DNA of 64,000 bases from Certhia americana (taxonomy: Eukaryota > Chordata > Aves > Passeriformes > Certhiidae), in the NCBI GenBank assembly GCA_018697195.1, contig CM031878.1, forward strand, positions 2,472,311 through 2,536,310, written 5' to 3'. The first letter of the stretch is position 1; every line of letters starts with the position of its first letter. Positions 12,701-26,559 of this stretch are shown here, one piece after another. The notes under the pieces were generated by a model. That model ran no database searches. It was not told where the DNA came from and saw nothing but the letters and a program-made list of their open reading frames with translations. The translations under genes were made by a program, and so were the position numbers.

Positions 12701-15700
12701 CCTCTCTTCTGTGCATTAGAGAACAGTTATCACACAGAAATTACATTATTCTTCTCTTACCAAAAAACAAACAAAAAACAACCCCAACTTAAAAAAAAAT
12801 CATGGAGTATCTTTGAAACCTGCTTTCACTAATACACTGATCATGACCTTAAACTAAATAGCAGATAGATTTTAATATAAGACACAGGTACTTCTAGATG
12901 GTAAGAGCACTGTTTCCCATGATAGAGACAATGCTGGAATGCTGTTTGTTGTCTAAGGGCAGATTAGCACTGGAAAAACAATGGAAGTTTTGATTTGCTG
13001 GGAAATATTACATGAATTACTGCAGCCTAAGTAAAATTTGACTAAAGATACAGAGGAATAACAATCTAGAGGTGTTTGATGGAGGCAAACATAGAGGAAG
13101 AGGTTTTCTTAGGGTCATCCAAAGGGTAAAAGTAGCAGCAATGCAAGATGGCCAAGCTAAATTAATGGTTTTTCTCCACCTCTAATAGCTGTGATTCTGT
13201 TATATTAAAACAGAGGAAAAGCTACAGGGAAATTCTGAAGCCATTTCTAATCCAGACCCTCACTGACAGATTAAATAGTACAGTAGATTGCAATTTCTTC
13301 TTCAGTAGTCAAATGTTAATTAGATTCCTTGCAGCTGTCTGTATATCCTGAGTTGGCTGATGAGCACATTAACAATGTGAGCTAATTCAAGAGTAAAACG
13401 AAACTTCCTTGAGAAGGATAATGACATATTTAAAGCACAGACTGGTCCCACTGAAACATAAACCCCACCAGGGCACAGGGGATCTGCTGCATATTTTATA
13501 CCATGTGAAAATGGCTCTGCTGCACTGGCAGGGTCCAAATAATCTACAAATCTCAGCCCCTACACTAAGGCAGATATACCTAAAAAATGCCAGAGAAATT
13601 GGAAATGAATAAATATTTTTTTTCCATTTTTTGAAGGCAGTCATAGAAGCCAGTCAAGTCATCTGACACTTCCAAATGTTCCTCAGATATCTGTAAAATG
13701 AGGAAAAGTCATTTCTCTCAAGTTTATTTTTTATAAAACCTCATATTGTCCTTGCCTAAAGAGCACTGACATGCAAACTACCATGCCACTGTATCAGTGT
13801 CAGTGCCATTAACTCCCAGGCTGTCTTCATTTTCCTGAACCTTTAGCCAAGTGTTTAACCGGAGATGGTCGACTCTGTCCTGTTACCTAAAATTGTCTTG
13901 ACGGCTCCTGCATAGTCAGTTTTGTTTCGATTTGTAATTTGTTAGTCAACTTGTTATCCTCAAGTTAAGAATTAAAATTCAAACTTGAAACAAAATCAAT
14001 TGAATTCTTCTCAGAGAGGAAGAAATAGAACACTAAGAATGTTAATCTAATTTGACTTTGGGGTCCTAATTTTAAATTAAACTGAAATCACTGTTTCAAT
14101 ATGCAATCTACCCAACTGAATCCTAAGGCCAGGATTTTGACATACACTTTTCTTCTAAAAAGAATGAAACTTTAAAAGTAGTGTTTCACTGGGCTTTGAA
14201 AATTCTCTTTTATTTTAAAACCTGACTATTTACACAACAGACATAACATCATAACTTTCAAAACATCTCCTACTACATCCTCGTAAATTAGGGCAGATAG
14301 GTGAGCTGATTTCACCTCAAACTCAATCAAACAGAAATCTACTTGTCATATTTCCACTTGCAGTTTATTTGACAGCAGTTTTGTGGATACTGCCTAAAAA
14401 TGTTTTTTGAAGGGAAATACTGCAGCAATTACATTACTTTCTGTAAGTCTGATATTTTGTCCTTTTGAAATAATGAAATTAGACCTCAGGTCTGAAAAAC
14501 AATCTTGTAATGGAAGGGGAGTGGAATATATGATCTAATAAGTCCTATGATTGCTACTTTTGATATAATTTCCAGTCTAATAGAAACTGTTCTCTAAAAT
14601 AAAATCTGATCTTTTTTTCACTACATCAAAAAAATTGCTTGAAATGTGACGGTACAAGAGGAAAAAAAGATATTTTTGCACTTTACTGATGCAGCCTCCA
14701 TTTGAGTACTGTTCTTTTGAAAACCACATAAAGCATTCCTGTTCAAAGGTTCTGTTATTGTCAGGGAGATGAATTATAAAGCAACTTTATATTGTGCAAT
14801 CTGCAGATTTTATTGACAAAGTTGTCAGGAGCAGAAGAACTGGGAGTCTCTCTGCTTGTCATGGATAAATAAGAGGATCTACAGAGCTCTCAGCTTCATT
14901 CAATTTGTTTAGATACAAGTTGACTGGGAGCATTGATTCGATGCGAGACCAGTTATGGATTTTTAGGTAGGAACATACACAGTGGGGAGTAATAGATGGC
15001 TCTAAAGTGAGTACAAGGCTGCAATTCACTTGGGAGGCTGCAGAGATTGTTCAAGCCCAGCTGTATAAGCATGCTAGACCAAGGGCAGATGGGTCTGATC
15101 CTCCCACAAAAGTGTTTTTTCCACTTTCCCCAGCAGCAAAATATTGCTTGACCTCTTCTCCCATGCGACAGCACCATGACAAGTTATATTTCTGTGCTAG
15201 GGGGTCTTGATTCATAGCCCCTCATTATTTAAAGCTTAGTTTCCCACCCATGCTGCCATGAATTGAGAAAGTCTCAACTGCTGAGTAATGGAAACACCAA
15301 ATTCCAGCTAATTTGCTGGTTAAGACATGCCAGAGCATGATATTAACACAATATTTTGGCTTTCCTGTCTGTTAAAATGTACCTACTTTCTGAAGGCGTC
15401 CTGCAAAGCCAGTACAGCTAATGTAAATGATCAAATAAACCCCATGATCCTAGGCTCCTCTCCCACATCATCATAATTTAACCTAGTCCCAAAAAGTCTT
15501 TCTTCCTTCAGATGGGACTACCTGAGAAGCCAACCCATTGGAAGTCCAAACCCAGTGTGGGTTTCCCTAGACAAGGAAAAACATAAAAATCAAAGGGGGT
15601 AAAAGGCTTGTGGGGTGGCTGAAGGAGAAGATAAAATTCTAACAACATTCAACATCAGCTGATGTTTTAGTAACAGTGGAAGTTCCCCTCCACTCCTCTG

Positions 15701-17272
15701 CCAGCTGAGATTAAAAAATATTTCTGCATTGGGTGCCTCCAATGGTGCTGTTGTAGAGATGGATGGTCCTCAGTGCAGAAGATGAAGAAAGAGGCAAGGG
15801 AGGGTGGGATTTATCTCATATTCCAACCAACTAAAAGTTATATATCTAATCTTAACCAGTCATCTAGTCTGCTCCATAAGGACAGGAAACTGTCATGTTG
15901 ATTCAAATCTTTGGTTGTATCTCCAAGAGGATCTTCACTGCAAACCAACTCATTTCAGGCCGAAAGTCCGTTACATCACAATTTTCACTGAGTTTCAAGC
16001 TGGATGGGATTTAATCTGAAATCTCTGGAATAAAGGATTGCTTTCTTAGGCTTTTCAGCCATGTAGGCACCATCTATTATATCAGTTATCATGTTTTGAC
16101 ATTTCAGAACCCATGCAAGATAGTTCAAACTTGTGTTTTGTTTCTCTGCAAGATGAGGAAGTAATTAAAAATGGAAAATGCTCTGAAGCCTTTTGCTGGT
16201 TGTACTTTAAACATAAAAGGTCTCCTTCATCTTTGTTGAAAGTATTTGGTTTTGCACTGGTATAAATTGCTTGTTCAGCACCAGTGTAATTTTTGGCTTA
16301 ATATAACACTGGAGAGAGAACACTGCATTTAGGAGGATTTTTTTCTTAGAATTTATTTTCTTTCAGTCAGATCTCTAGGTAATTTTGTTTACTTTTCAGC
16401 TCCCAGTGTTGGTGAGAAACCTGTAATGTTTTGATCTTTCAAATATTCTTCACAAAATGCTCCAAGGTCTTTATCTGACAGATAAATCTGTTCTTCTGTT
16501 TTATTATTTGTTCAGACAGAGTTATTCCAAACTAAGAATTTAAACATTGTGTTCCTCACAACAAGTTTAAGCTGACAGAGAAAGGCAATTTTTTTTTCCT
16601 TACTGGGGTGAGCTGTTAAAATAAAAACCTGAAACAGCAAATAAATTAAAAATATATGATCCATTAAATGTAACTTCATTGGATGTTTTCAATTATTCTG
16701 ACAATTTTCCAACATAATTCCATTTTAAATAACAGATCATTAAAACAAAGCCATAAGAATGTTACCAGTTGATTTCTAAAGAACAGTGATTTAGGAGATC
16801 TGGCTCCTATTGCTAGATATAATCCAAGTTTGGGAAAGACACTTAGCATCTCTGAATCTTGCCAGAGTTTCATAGAAGGATGTTGAAGAAGTCTAGCCTG
16901 GACCAGTGCCTGCTTCCCAGCACCAGCAGCTCTCAGTCCCTGGAAATACTGAACTACCCCTGATGGATGGAAATACAGAATAGCAATAAATCATAATGAA
17001 GGAATGCTCAGATTTTAAGGACAGGGATCACATTTCACTGATCACATTTCACATTTCCATCAAGGCAAGAGATTTGTCTGTGAATATACAACAGCGGGCA
17101 GCCTTGATCTGCAATCTTTCAGAAGTGAAGCATCCACAGTATGGTAATCACAGCCATACCTTCATTATTGTCCTTGCTCTCTTTTGTGTTCCTCCCAGAT
17201 TGCCCATATTCAGGTGTCTGGGTCTGGACCTGAATCCAAATCCTTTTCACATTTGTATCCCATCAAAAGAAT
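9736..17272. other. Intronic sequence, mostly unique
   Basis: No gene is supported over this 7.5-kb stretch. Apart from the GA-rich microsatellite at 11758 and A/C-rich text near 12761-12800, it looks like unique AT-rich intron. A 14-bp unit (GATCACATTTCACT) is repeated at 17026-17052. Open frames here are under 115 codons and show no family features. Confidence 0.6.
11758..11825. repeat. GAAA/GA-rich microsatellite
   Basis: Interrupted (GAAA)n followed by (GA)n-type purine sequence. It is a likely polymorphic simple repeat. Confidence 0.9.
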
Positions 17273-17695
17273 CAGAGAATCACAGAATGATGGAATGAAT
17301 TGTTTTGGAAAGGACCTTAAATATCACCTCTATCCAACCTCTGCCATGGGCAGGGACACCTTCCACCTATCCCAGCATTCTCCAAGTCTCATCTAGCCTG
17401 GACACTTCCAGAGATGGAGCAGCCACAGCTTCCCTGGGCAGCCTGTGGCAGGGCCTCACCACCCTCAAAGTTAAGAATTTCTTTCTAACATGTACTCTAA
17501 CCCTGCCCTGTGTCAGTTTGAAGCCATTCCCCCTTGTCCTGCCATTCCAGAACTCTGTAAATAGTCTCTATCCATCTTTATTGCAGGCTGCCTTCAGGTA
17601 CTGGAAGGCCACAATCAGGTCATTCCAAAACCCCCTCTTCCTCAGGCTGAACAGACCCAGTTCTCTCAGCCTTCAAAAGGTAACATCCCTCATTC
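17273..17695 (-). mobile_element. CR1 LINE 3' fragment (about 420 bp)
   Basis: It starts with AGAATCACAGAATGATGG and continues through GGAAAGGACCTTAAATATC, TGCCATGGGCAGGGACACC, CCTGGGCAGCCTGTGGCAGG, CCCCTTGTCCTGCCATTCC and CTCAGGCTGAACAGACCC. This is an antisense CR1, so the element is on the minus strand. It is among the longest CR1 copies here. Confidence 0.93.
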
Positions 17696-18469
17696 TCTAT
17701 GCAAATAGTGGCTGTCTGTGATTAATCTGTCACATTGTTTTCCATCAGCCTTCCACATAATTCTCAAATTAAACACTTTTGCACTATCTCCCATGGCATT
17801 TTTTGCACTCCAATGAGATTTTCTCTAATCATACATAGAGTTATCCTACTGTTTGCCTTCTACTTCTCTGTTTCTGTAGTCACACCAGTGCCCTTCTTGT
17901 CAAACTCACCAATACAGTCCCATTGCTTCTGCATCAACTTTTTACCCTTTATCTTTCATTTTATAATTAGGCTTGTTTATCAAAAAAATATCATTTTATA
18001 ATTTATAATCAGGCTTAATTCCTGACCAGCCCTTGTTCTTATGGACTAATGATGATAATACAAACTTCAGTGTCCACAAGCAAGTGTTGATGCTCATACT
18101 TCGTCTCTGGCTGGCAAAACTTCTATGAGAGCTAGAGGCCAGGTCAGCCTTCCCACTACAGACACTGCTGGTCTGGGATGCCAAGTACCTGGGACATGTA
18201 GAGAATTGAATTTGCAAGATTTGAGCTGTGTTTTGTCCAAAATGCAGAACAAGAATTCAAGTTTGTAGCCCAGCCACTGGTACAGGAACTCCAGGAACAA
18301 CATTTTGAGGTTTTCATTGCAAAACTACATAGTGCCTTTGAGATGCAGTGATGACAGGAGTACAGCTCTTGCAAGACAGAGCACATCACTGGAGAGTTTC
18401 AATCTCTCTTCCTCTCCCATCTTCCTTTTGCAATAAGGAGCTGCAAGTGTATTTGTGGGAGGAAAGGGC

Positions 18470-18860
18470 TAATTTGGTTAAGGGCATACGATTGATAAAC
18501 TCCGCCACTTATGAAAATATTGTGTGATTTTTAACAGCCATTAAACCCTCAAAGGATCTAATTTCTCAGAATTTAACTCAGAAGGCTTGTTCTGCCTGTA
18601 GTAAATGGCCAAGCCCTCAACAGATCTGCATTAGCTTGGTAATGATTCTTCTGGCATTTGAAATTATGGCTAGACTGATTTGTGGCATATGGCTTAAGCT
18701 GCTAAGCCATTGCCTGTTGTCGCTGTTTCTCATTTGACTTGGTAGCTTCCTGAGGTCCTGAATTCATCCTTGAGGATAATGAAAGCTTTTCCTGGCCTTG
18801 AGTGAGCTGTCATGACTTACCTACATGATATTTAAAAGGAGTAAAGAAGGATTGGTCTAA
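18470..18860. promoter_or_regulatory. Candidate conserved noncoding element
   Basis: Complex, repeat-free sequence with motif-like elements (CTAATTTGG, CGATTGATAAAC, GCCATTAAACC, TGGCTTA...TAAGCCA inverted repeat at 18690-18709). It looks like constrained noncoding DNA, but conservation was not measured. Confidence 0.22.
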
Positions 18861-21800
18861 ATGCCTGACTTCACCCAACTAAATTGGGGGCCTACATCAC
18901 ACACTTCAGTAATTTTTGGCTGCGTGGCTTAGTTATTTGCTCATTGATAACTGTTTTCTTTGGAAAGTTTCAGATATTGAAAAAGAAACAACCTTTAGCC
19001 TAAGGCTAACATAAACAATGAACAAGGATAGTCCTAGTACCTCTCTAGAAGCAGCCTACTGGCTTTGCACTTTGCACTTTGGTATTGATAGTAATTTAAA
19101 AAATGAACTTAAGCAAGTGTTGGCATGAGAAACAAACAAAAAAAATCAGCCTTTTTACAAAAATAAACTGTCATGTGCTGCTATAAAATATTTATTTTAT
19201 ATTGACTGCATTAAACTGGGGTGAAGGACAGAAAAAGTGGGTATGGTCTCTGCTAAAATGCTTGATAGCATATACGTATTGCCAGAGGGAAGGAAGCAAA
19301 GTATAATTCTCCTTACAGCTCTAACATTCAAGTTTTTCCTCCTAAGCAGTGACATGATGCTCCAGAGAACTGAAGGCATTTGAGTCACAGGGCTCCAGTC
19401 TATTGCCTGCACTGCCTTCCTGTACAGCATCACACCAGACTTCATGGGATGCAGAAGGAGCATCTTGCACCTTTGTTTCATGAGCAGAGATGTTACTCAG
19501 AGGCTGAGCACATCAGCAGCAAGATGTGCTGTCCATCAGGAGCTGAGGCCTCCTGTGCAAACTCCAAAATCCCCCAGTTCCAGTACATCATCCCTCTCCC
19601 GATCATCCCAAAAGGCAGCTACTGGGGTGGGTCAGTGCCTCCAATCAGTCATTTTCTGCTCATCACAGCAGTGATCATTTCAGCAGAGATGTTCTCATGA
19701 ATCACACTGGGAGCCTAAGAAATCCTGGAGAGGAAAGGGAAATGTTCCCAGAGTGACTCCTGTAAATGAAGGTACCCTTTTTCTCTCCTGGGGAAGGCAC
19801 AGCCTGGCTGTGTGTCCCACAGACTGCAAAGACTCCCCCTGGCAGAGCAGCCCTGATCAGCAGATATCAAGTCACTTACACTAACTTCACGGGTTACACA
19901 ACCTGCACGCTCATGCAGATGTTGTTTGCAGAATCCTGGAGATGACGCCAGCCAGACTCTTGGCACCAAGACCCAATCTGGGAGATGAGGATCTTTCGAG
20001 GCTCATTCCTAACATTCATTATTCTCATATTTAATAAGAAAATTGATGCGACACATCAGGGAGATTGGTCAGTCAGCTAGCATGGAAACTATTAGTGCAG
20101 AAAAATGAATAGCCTGGCAGTTAAATGTCTGCAACGCCCACACACTCCCTGGAAGAAACTTCATCTGAATTTATCTCATGGTCCTTGGGTATCATAGCAG
20201 TGGTTGAAAGTAGCTGAAACTTTTTGCTCTCCTTGTTGCTCGATCTGGGTTCTCTGTGGTGAACAGTGTGAGTGTTTAAGGCAGAGTTGTCCCAAGTCTT
20301 AAAATCCACCAGGACCAGGCAGATCTCAAAATTTTCAGAAACACATGTGTGACACAGGATGTTTCCCTGGGTGCAGACCCTCTGGACATCAACTTCCAAA
20401 TGACAGTTTCAAGGAGGGTCCATGAGGTGACTAGTTTAAGAAAGTCATTAAGGTATAGTGGGTCCCAGAAATCTTTCATTACAAATACTATTTTCCATAG
20501 TCACTGTCAGTCACTTCTAACAGCAACCCTAAGAAGAGCATCTTCTTATTTTAAAATAAGAAAAGACTCACTAACAGTGTCTCCTTTCTCTTGGTCTGCT
20601 ACTTGCACAAAAGACCCAGTTTCAGACAATGAGAAACTCTCAGGTATATCTTTCATTTTCCTGTATGTTTTTGTTGGGTTTTTGTTTTCTTTTTTTTTCA
20701 CTGCCTATATCTCTTGGGCTATACCTACATCAGTAAATAAAATGGGCCAGCACACACAGCCCCTAAAAACAAATGGAATGGCTTGTTTTACTAGGATCAA
20801 AATTCCTACCTGAAACATGATCACCTCATCTGTGTCTTGTTGACTGAAAATCATCCCTGGCTCTTACTGCCCACTGAGTCATGCTCAAAGGTTATTTGGA
20901 GAGAGTTGCCAGCCATAAGCCAAAAAACACCTGAGACACGCTAACATCAGCTCAGGAAAGCCATCCCTGTCCCCTTTCAAATCACCAGCACAGATGGGTA
21001 GAGTTCTGTGGGTCTGCAACTCAGTTCATCAGTTCAACAACATTAAGACCAGTGGGTATTGAAGAGATTTGCACTCATGTTCATGAAAATTAAATTTTCC
21101 CCCAACTCTTAGGATATGTCACCCTCTCAAAGTTGCTTGCTCTCTCCAGTGACTGTAGGAGGAGCTCAGATGACAAGTTTCCACAGGTTGCCTGTTTTTT
21201 GGGTGGCTAGAATTTAGTGAAAATCCCATGCTAAAGGATAAAGGACTTCCTCCATTTTTTTAATCTGAATGATATTAAAACCAACCTCTACTTTGCAGGG
21301 AACGAAGAAGTTCTACTTAGAACATATGCAGTTCAGTTCTTTCCTGTGAAGTTGCCATATGGCAAGGGAGTGATGGGAAGAAGAAAAATATTGACAGTGA
21401 TGATATATCTTATTACAGAGCATACGGACCAAATTTTCCTCTCAGTTACACTAGTGAAAATCTGGAGTGAACAGCCTTGTCTTCATAGGAAAATCAGATC
21501 AGTCAGTGGATATACAAAGCCAATTATGAGAATGAAACAAAAGCAAACTTGGGAAACATTATGGTATAGTAAAGAAGACATGTGGTAGGATGCCAGAAGA
21601 CAGGAAGTCATTGAGCCCAGCACGCTTACTCTTCCTTTGAAAAAATCATCCCATCTACAGGAACCACAAGTGGTCAGGATCTTGTTTTATGCCTGAACTT
21701 GGCAAACTGAATGAAAGCTGCCCCAAAACATCTGTTCTGGGTTCCAAACATTTATATAGCTCTTTGTTAGAGTACCAAAGATGGCATCGCTTCAATGGAA

Positions 21801-22628
21801 GGGAAGCATTGCAGAAGAAAACTGTTCAAGGATGCTGTAGGGAAAAGTCCAAGATTAACACAAGACCTGCAATGATTTGCACACCAATAACTATCACTTA
21901 TTTCTTGCTGAACATCCAGCTGATTAAAACTTCAAACGGTATTTGACAAACAAAACCAAAAACTGCTCCAAGGAGAGAGACCATAGTGCACTCCTAGTCC
22001 ATTTATAATTTAGTATAATTAGTATATATATATATTTAGTATATACATTGTGGACAACTTAACATGAAAAGATGCAGAAATAGTCCTGTTTCTCTACTAC
22101 ATTACAATTACATGGAAATATCCTGGAAATATAATGCATATTTAGCACATAATAATTGAGTTATTTTAAACTTAGTTTTGCAACCAGCTAACAAAAGAAC
22201 TTTGACTCTCAGGAACTCTTCCAGACTGTGTAAGATAATCAGAAAGGTACAGACTTACTGGACCTAAATGGAAGGATGATAGCATTTATGTAAACTATAA
22301 GATATAAACAGTGTATGAAACTTAGCCAGAAAAATTAAAAAAATTAAAACCTGAAGTCGAATTACCACCTGTAATTTAGCACACAAAAGAGTTAAACAGC
22401 AATTTGATAAATAAACTATGTATTGGTTTTTTTTGGAGACCTCTGAAGACTGAATTCTTGCAAATGAGTTCAAAGACAAACTATAGCCAACTCAATGTCC
22501 ACGGTTTCTTTGGAGCCAGCATGGAACATTTGGCCAGAAAAATCCAGTGCCAACTACCCACTGCAAAGCCTATACTTTAAGTTGCAAAAGCAAAAAGCTG
22601 TGATTTATACCTCTGAAAGGAAGAAGTT

Positions 22629-22653
22629 AAAAAAAAAAAAAAAAAAAAAAAAA
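22629..22653. repeat. Poly(A) tract, 25 bases
   Basis: Uninterrupted A run on the plus strand after AAGAAGTT. No retroposon body was recognised upstream. Confidence 0.95.
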
Positions 22654-22879
22654 GGATTTAACAGTACGTTCTGTGTAGGTTTATTATTTTGCCAACAGTT
22701 TGTGGGTTGGATGATGAGGTACGTTCCTGAAGATTACACATCACTATTTTTTTTAAACAAACAAAACAGCAGGCAAGATCAAAATTCCCCTAAAGCAGAG
22801 GCAATCCTTGTGAAAGTTCAAGGCTGTTGTGACTCTCCCTTGGCTCCTTTTTTTTAAAAAAAAGATATTCATCAAGAAA

Positions 22880-22995
22880 TAGCATTAATCAGCTTTGGCT
22901 CAGAGGCAGCATTTTTGCTTCCAGTTGTGGACAATTAGAGGCACAGTGTCAACTGGTCATTAATTAGGTTGTGTAAAGCTCTGTGGATACACATT
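22880..22995. promoter_or_regulatory. Candidate homeodomain-motif cluster
   Basis: Within about 90 bp lie CATTAATC, ACAATTAGAGG and CATTAATTAGG, three different TAAT-type cores, in repeat-free sequence. Enhancer function is inferred from motif density only. Confidence 0.25.
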
Positions 22996-23591
22996 GCTTT
23001 TTATGACACAAAAAAATTCTCATGAAGAATGGAACTGCAACGTGTAGACATGTCCTGATTTCTTTTCCTTTTAATCCAAACAGTTTCCTAATTCAGAAGA
23101 AAAGGTGTAGAATAAATGGACATTGGATGTAAGAAGTGTGGTTCCACTGACAAAACCAGCAGACAATTGAAAATCAAGTAGAGTCAATGGTGTGTTGTTA
23201 ATTCATGTGTTCAAACCCAGTAGCATGGCTAAGGAAAGGGCATCTTGATCTCCACAAATATTAACAGATGAAATTTAAAATGAAGATTTATGGCATTATT
23301 GCCATCACAAGCTTTAGTGCTTGTCAAGCACTAGTCACGAGTTTTAGTGCTGGTCTTTAGTAGGTAATCCATAAATCTCTTCATAATAGGGCCTCAAGAT
23401 ATCATTCAAATTTTGGCCAGATGTTATGGTAAAAAATGGGATATTGTTTCTCAGACAGAAATCTTTTTCACTGTCATGGCTCCCCGTGGCCACCAAAGAC
23501 CTGTTCTAAGGCTGCAAACTGAAAGTCCCAATACATATATTATCATTGTGCAATAAAATAGCTCTGCCAAAAAGACACAAACAGACACAAT

Positions 23592-23627
23592 CCCCCCCCC
23601 CCCAAAAAAAAAAAAAAAAAAAAAAAA
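23592..23627. repeat. Poly(C)-poly(A) tract
   Basis: Twelve C followed by 24 A on the plus strand. It resembles the C- and A-runs that flank the assembly gap at 60.2 kb. Confidence 0.95.
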
Positions 23628-23775
23628 TTAAAAAAACTACCCAGAAAACCAGCATATGAAATTCCAAGGGATGCCATTCCTTAGCTAGGAAAAAAGGCAG
23701 TCATAAGTTGCACATTGTTAGGTGGTTCTTATGGGTTTCTTCACAGTCAGTCCAGAAAATCTATTTCTTCGGTGC

Positions 23776-23776
<1 letters not shown>

Positions 23777-23815
<39 letters not shown>
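23777..23815. repeat. (TA)n microsatellite
   Basis: About 19 uninterrupted TA units. Likely to be length-polymorphic. Confidence 0.97.
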
Positions 23816-23817
<2 letters not shown>

Positions 23818-25294
23818 CACAATCTTAGTTAGAACAACATAAATTAGGGAAGAAAAAAACCCTGATAGAGCAATTCCAGATATCTGTCCTAGTGCTAGGC
23901 CTGCTCTTCCAAACCCTAATATGTGTGTGGGACTTAAGAACACCACTACACAACTGTCACTCACTTCCTGAGATGTGGCTGCCCATTAATCAATACACTA
24001 ATTTTGTTTGTAAACTTCACCTCCGTTGGCCATACCCAGTGCTGAAGGCATTCAGGAAATATAAAAGTGCTTTTCTCAAGGTTTAACTTAGTATAAATGA
24101 AGATGCATCCTTATTAAGATCTCAGCCCTGCTCATGGCTTTGCTCTGCTAAGCCTCGTACTTCATGAATCATTGCCATTACACTCAAATTGGTTTCCATG
24201 AGGACTCTCTGCTTTAATGTTTTTGTTCCTAATAGAATGGTCACATTTCAACTTCTGCTTCCTGGGGAAGGATTTTGCAAAAGTATTATGAAGACAGAAA
24301 ATGCCCCATGAGTTTCCAAAGAAGACGTAGCAAGAGTATTTATTATTATGCCGGGAGAGGAACAAAAGAGATATAAAAAGTGGTTCACAAGGACTCAAAC
24401 CAATCTGCTATTCAGGGGAAGGAGGAAAAGATGCTTTCCATGGATGCATAATGCCATTTTCTACTTCTACAAGTCTTCGCTTCCATATTCTTTGGGTGGG
24501 ATAACAGTGAGGTAAATGAAGTACAGCAATTATTAGGTTCATCTGAAAGATGGCAATTAAACAAAACAGAGAAGTGTAGCACACCAAGATTTACATATGC
24601 TTATAGAAATACATCCAGCTGACCAGTCTTCATGTCAAATGGATTTTTCTTATTTGTGTGAATTTCACCAACTGCATATTCTGCCTTCATTTCATTTCTT
24701 CTTTTCTTTTTCTTTTTTTTTTTTTTTCTTATTCAATTTTGTATTGTTATCTGGGACCTTTTAAACCAATACTATGCCCCACTGACAAATGTTCCTATAG
24801 GAATGTGATACTTATCAAGAGAACGATATCATTTGGATGAAATAAGACTCCTAAAGGGGTCCCTTAAGAGCTGGAAAACCTATAAACTTCCTAATGAAAG
24901 GTAAGCCAACCAGTGATTTTGTCTTTTAAAGTAAAATATTAGGGATGCATTATAGATTTGAAGCATTTCTCATTATGGGAAAGAAGGGATCACTGTCTTC
25001 TTGGGCCATCAATATATATTTGTGAGACAGCAATAGTTCTTCCAGAGAATTTCATGTTCCAGTTGAAACGTCTTCAGTTTTTTTGAGCAAAGCAAGAATT
25101 TCAGAATGATACTATGTGGATGAGATCTAAAAATAAAGTCTCTTGGCAATTGTGTTAAAATAAGTATTGCTACTAGCTTGATGTAAATAGGAGGGGAACC
25201 ATTTCCTAAAAATTACTTCTATTGCCTCTGGGCATAATCACCCAGGTGGAGAAATGGCACCTGCTCTTCTTTCAGTCATTTATCATTTCTGTGG

Positions 25295-25388
25295 AAAAAA
25301 AAAAAAAACAACAAACCAACAACAACAACAACAACAACAAAAAAAAAAAAAACAAACAAACAAACAAACAAAAAAAAACAAACAAACC
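25295..25388. repeat. A-rich (CAA)n/(CAAA)n low-complexity tract
   Basis: A run, then (CAA)n, another A run, then (CAAA)n. Apparent open frames across it encode only Lys/Gln/Asn or Phe/Cys runs and are not genes. Confidence 0.95.
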
Positions 25389-25957
25389 CAAACCATCTCT
25401 GGAGAGCACATCCTTATCTGTAGAGAAGAGGTCAGTACTGCTCTATTCCTGTCTTTGGTATGCCTGCATAGCTTTGTGGTTGATGGTGCAATAAGAATTA
25501 CTATAAATAAGAATGATGACACTCATGGACAATGATGCATTTAAGTCTGTTGCAATTAGCTGTTTCTTGCTCTGACACCAAACTTCAGGCATTAGAACTC
25601 CCTGCACCTTGGTTTATCCGCCTGTGAAATGAGGGGAAAGATACTGACCTCTCTTGCAAAACTAGTCTGAGATTTACTGCTGAAAAGCACCTACCTACAA
25701 ATTAGGCAGAATACTTAATAGCATATGTAACAAACTCCACTGGCTTGTAAATTGTCATTGGGAGACGCACTCTTGTGACATTCTTTCCTGTCTGAACTTG
25801 ACTAGAAGTGGTCATTTTACCTAAGATTCCACTGACTGCCAGAGAATTTAAAATTTTACTTGGTTTTCAAGACATCTCTTATTCCCTGAATTAGACACTG
25901 ACCCTGGGGGCAAATGTAAATTATACTCTGAGAATGTCATAAGAGAAAAGGATGATA

Positions 25958-26132
25958 ATCACAGAATCGTAGAACGACTTTGGCTGGAAGGGACCTTAAA
26001 GCTCATCCAGTCCCACCCTCTACTATGAATAGGGGTACCTTCCAATATCCCAGGTTACTCCAAGCCTAGTTGTCCAGCCTAGCCTGGGACACTTCCAGGG
26101 ATCCTCAGGCAGCCACAGCTGCTCTGGGACAA
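25958..26132 (-). mobile_element. CR1 LINE 3' fragment
   Basis: ATCACAGAATCGTAGAACG, GGCTGGAAGGGACCTTAAAG, CTCATCCAGTCCCACCCTC and AGCCTGGGACACTTCCAGGG follow the antisense CR1 3' end. The element is on the minus strand and truncated after about 175 bp. Confidence 0.92.
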
Positions 26133-26559
26133 TAACAGAAAGTATAATGTTTTCTAGTTACAAAAAGATGTTGGAAAAATGTGTATCTTTCTGTGTGAAG
26201 GGTCATTACATAAGGGTCCTTTACTGAGTCCAGTTTAGTGTATGCTGCCAGGACAAATGCATGAGGGGCAGTCAGCAATGATGGGATTCTTCTTGCACAC
26301 TGTCAGGAGCAAAAAAAGTCTGGCAAAACCGTGTTATGCACAAGAAAAGAGGTTTCCTTGGTGCAGGAGATCTACTGGTGGGATCACCCCTGCCATCTGG
26401 ATGGCCTTTCAGCCACCTTCTCCTGAGGCCATTTCTTCCTGAATGACAGCATCCCTTGGGTGTTTAGTGACAATTATAGTTTAATTTCAGATGCTCCCTC
26501 TCCTGCCTTTACCCTGTAGCTTTTACTTGTGTTTCATATAGCAGTGGAGGCAAAGTGCT

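Larger units (their letters stand above)
17696..25957. other. Intronic sequence with simple repeats and candidate conserved blocks
   Basis: No gene is supported. It contains an imperfect local duplication (TCATTTTATAATTAGGCTT at 17956 and a longer variant at 17991), a doubled TTTGCAC at about 19067, and long homopolymers. Candidate conserved blocks at 18470 and 22880 are listed separately. The open frames at 19380-19700 and 20349-20813 lack any recognisable domain. Confidence 0.6.

Noticed and set aside
17305..17721. 138-codon plus-strand frame
   Set aside because: It is the antisense translation of a CR1 fragment.
19067..19082. TTTGCAC tandem resembling a nuclear-receptor direct repeat
   Set aside because: The half-sites do not fit AGGTCA-type spacing; a small tandem duplication is the simpler reading.
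20349..20813. 154-codon frame with a Phe-rich hydrophobic segment
   Set aside because: The hydrophobic part comes from a T-rich tract (TTTTTGTTTTC); the rest has no family similarity and no supporting signals.
25222..25535. Open frames rich in Lys/Gln/Asn or Phe/Cys
   Set aside because: They are translations of the A-rich (CAA)n tract.
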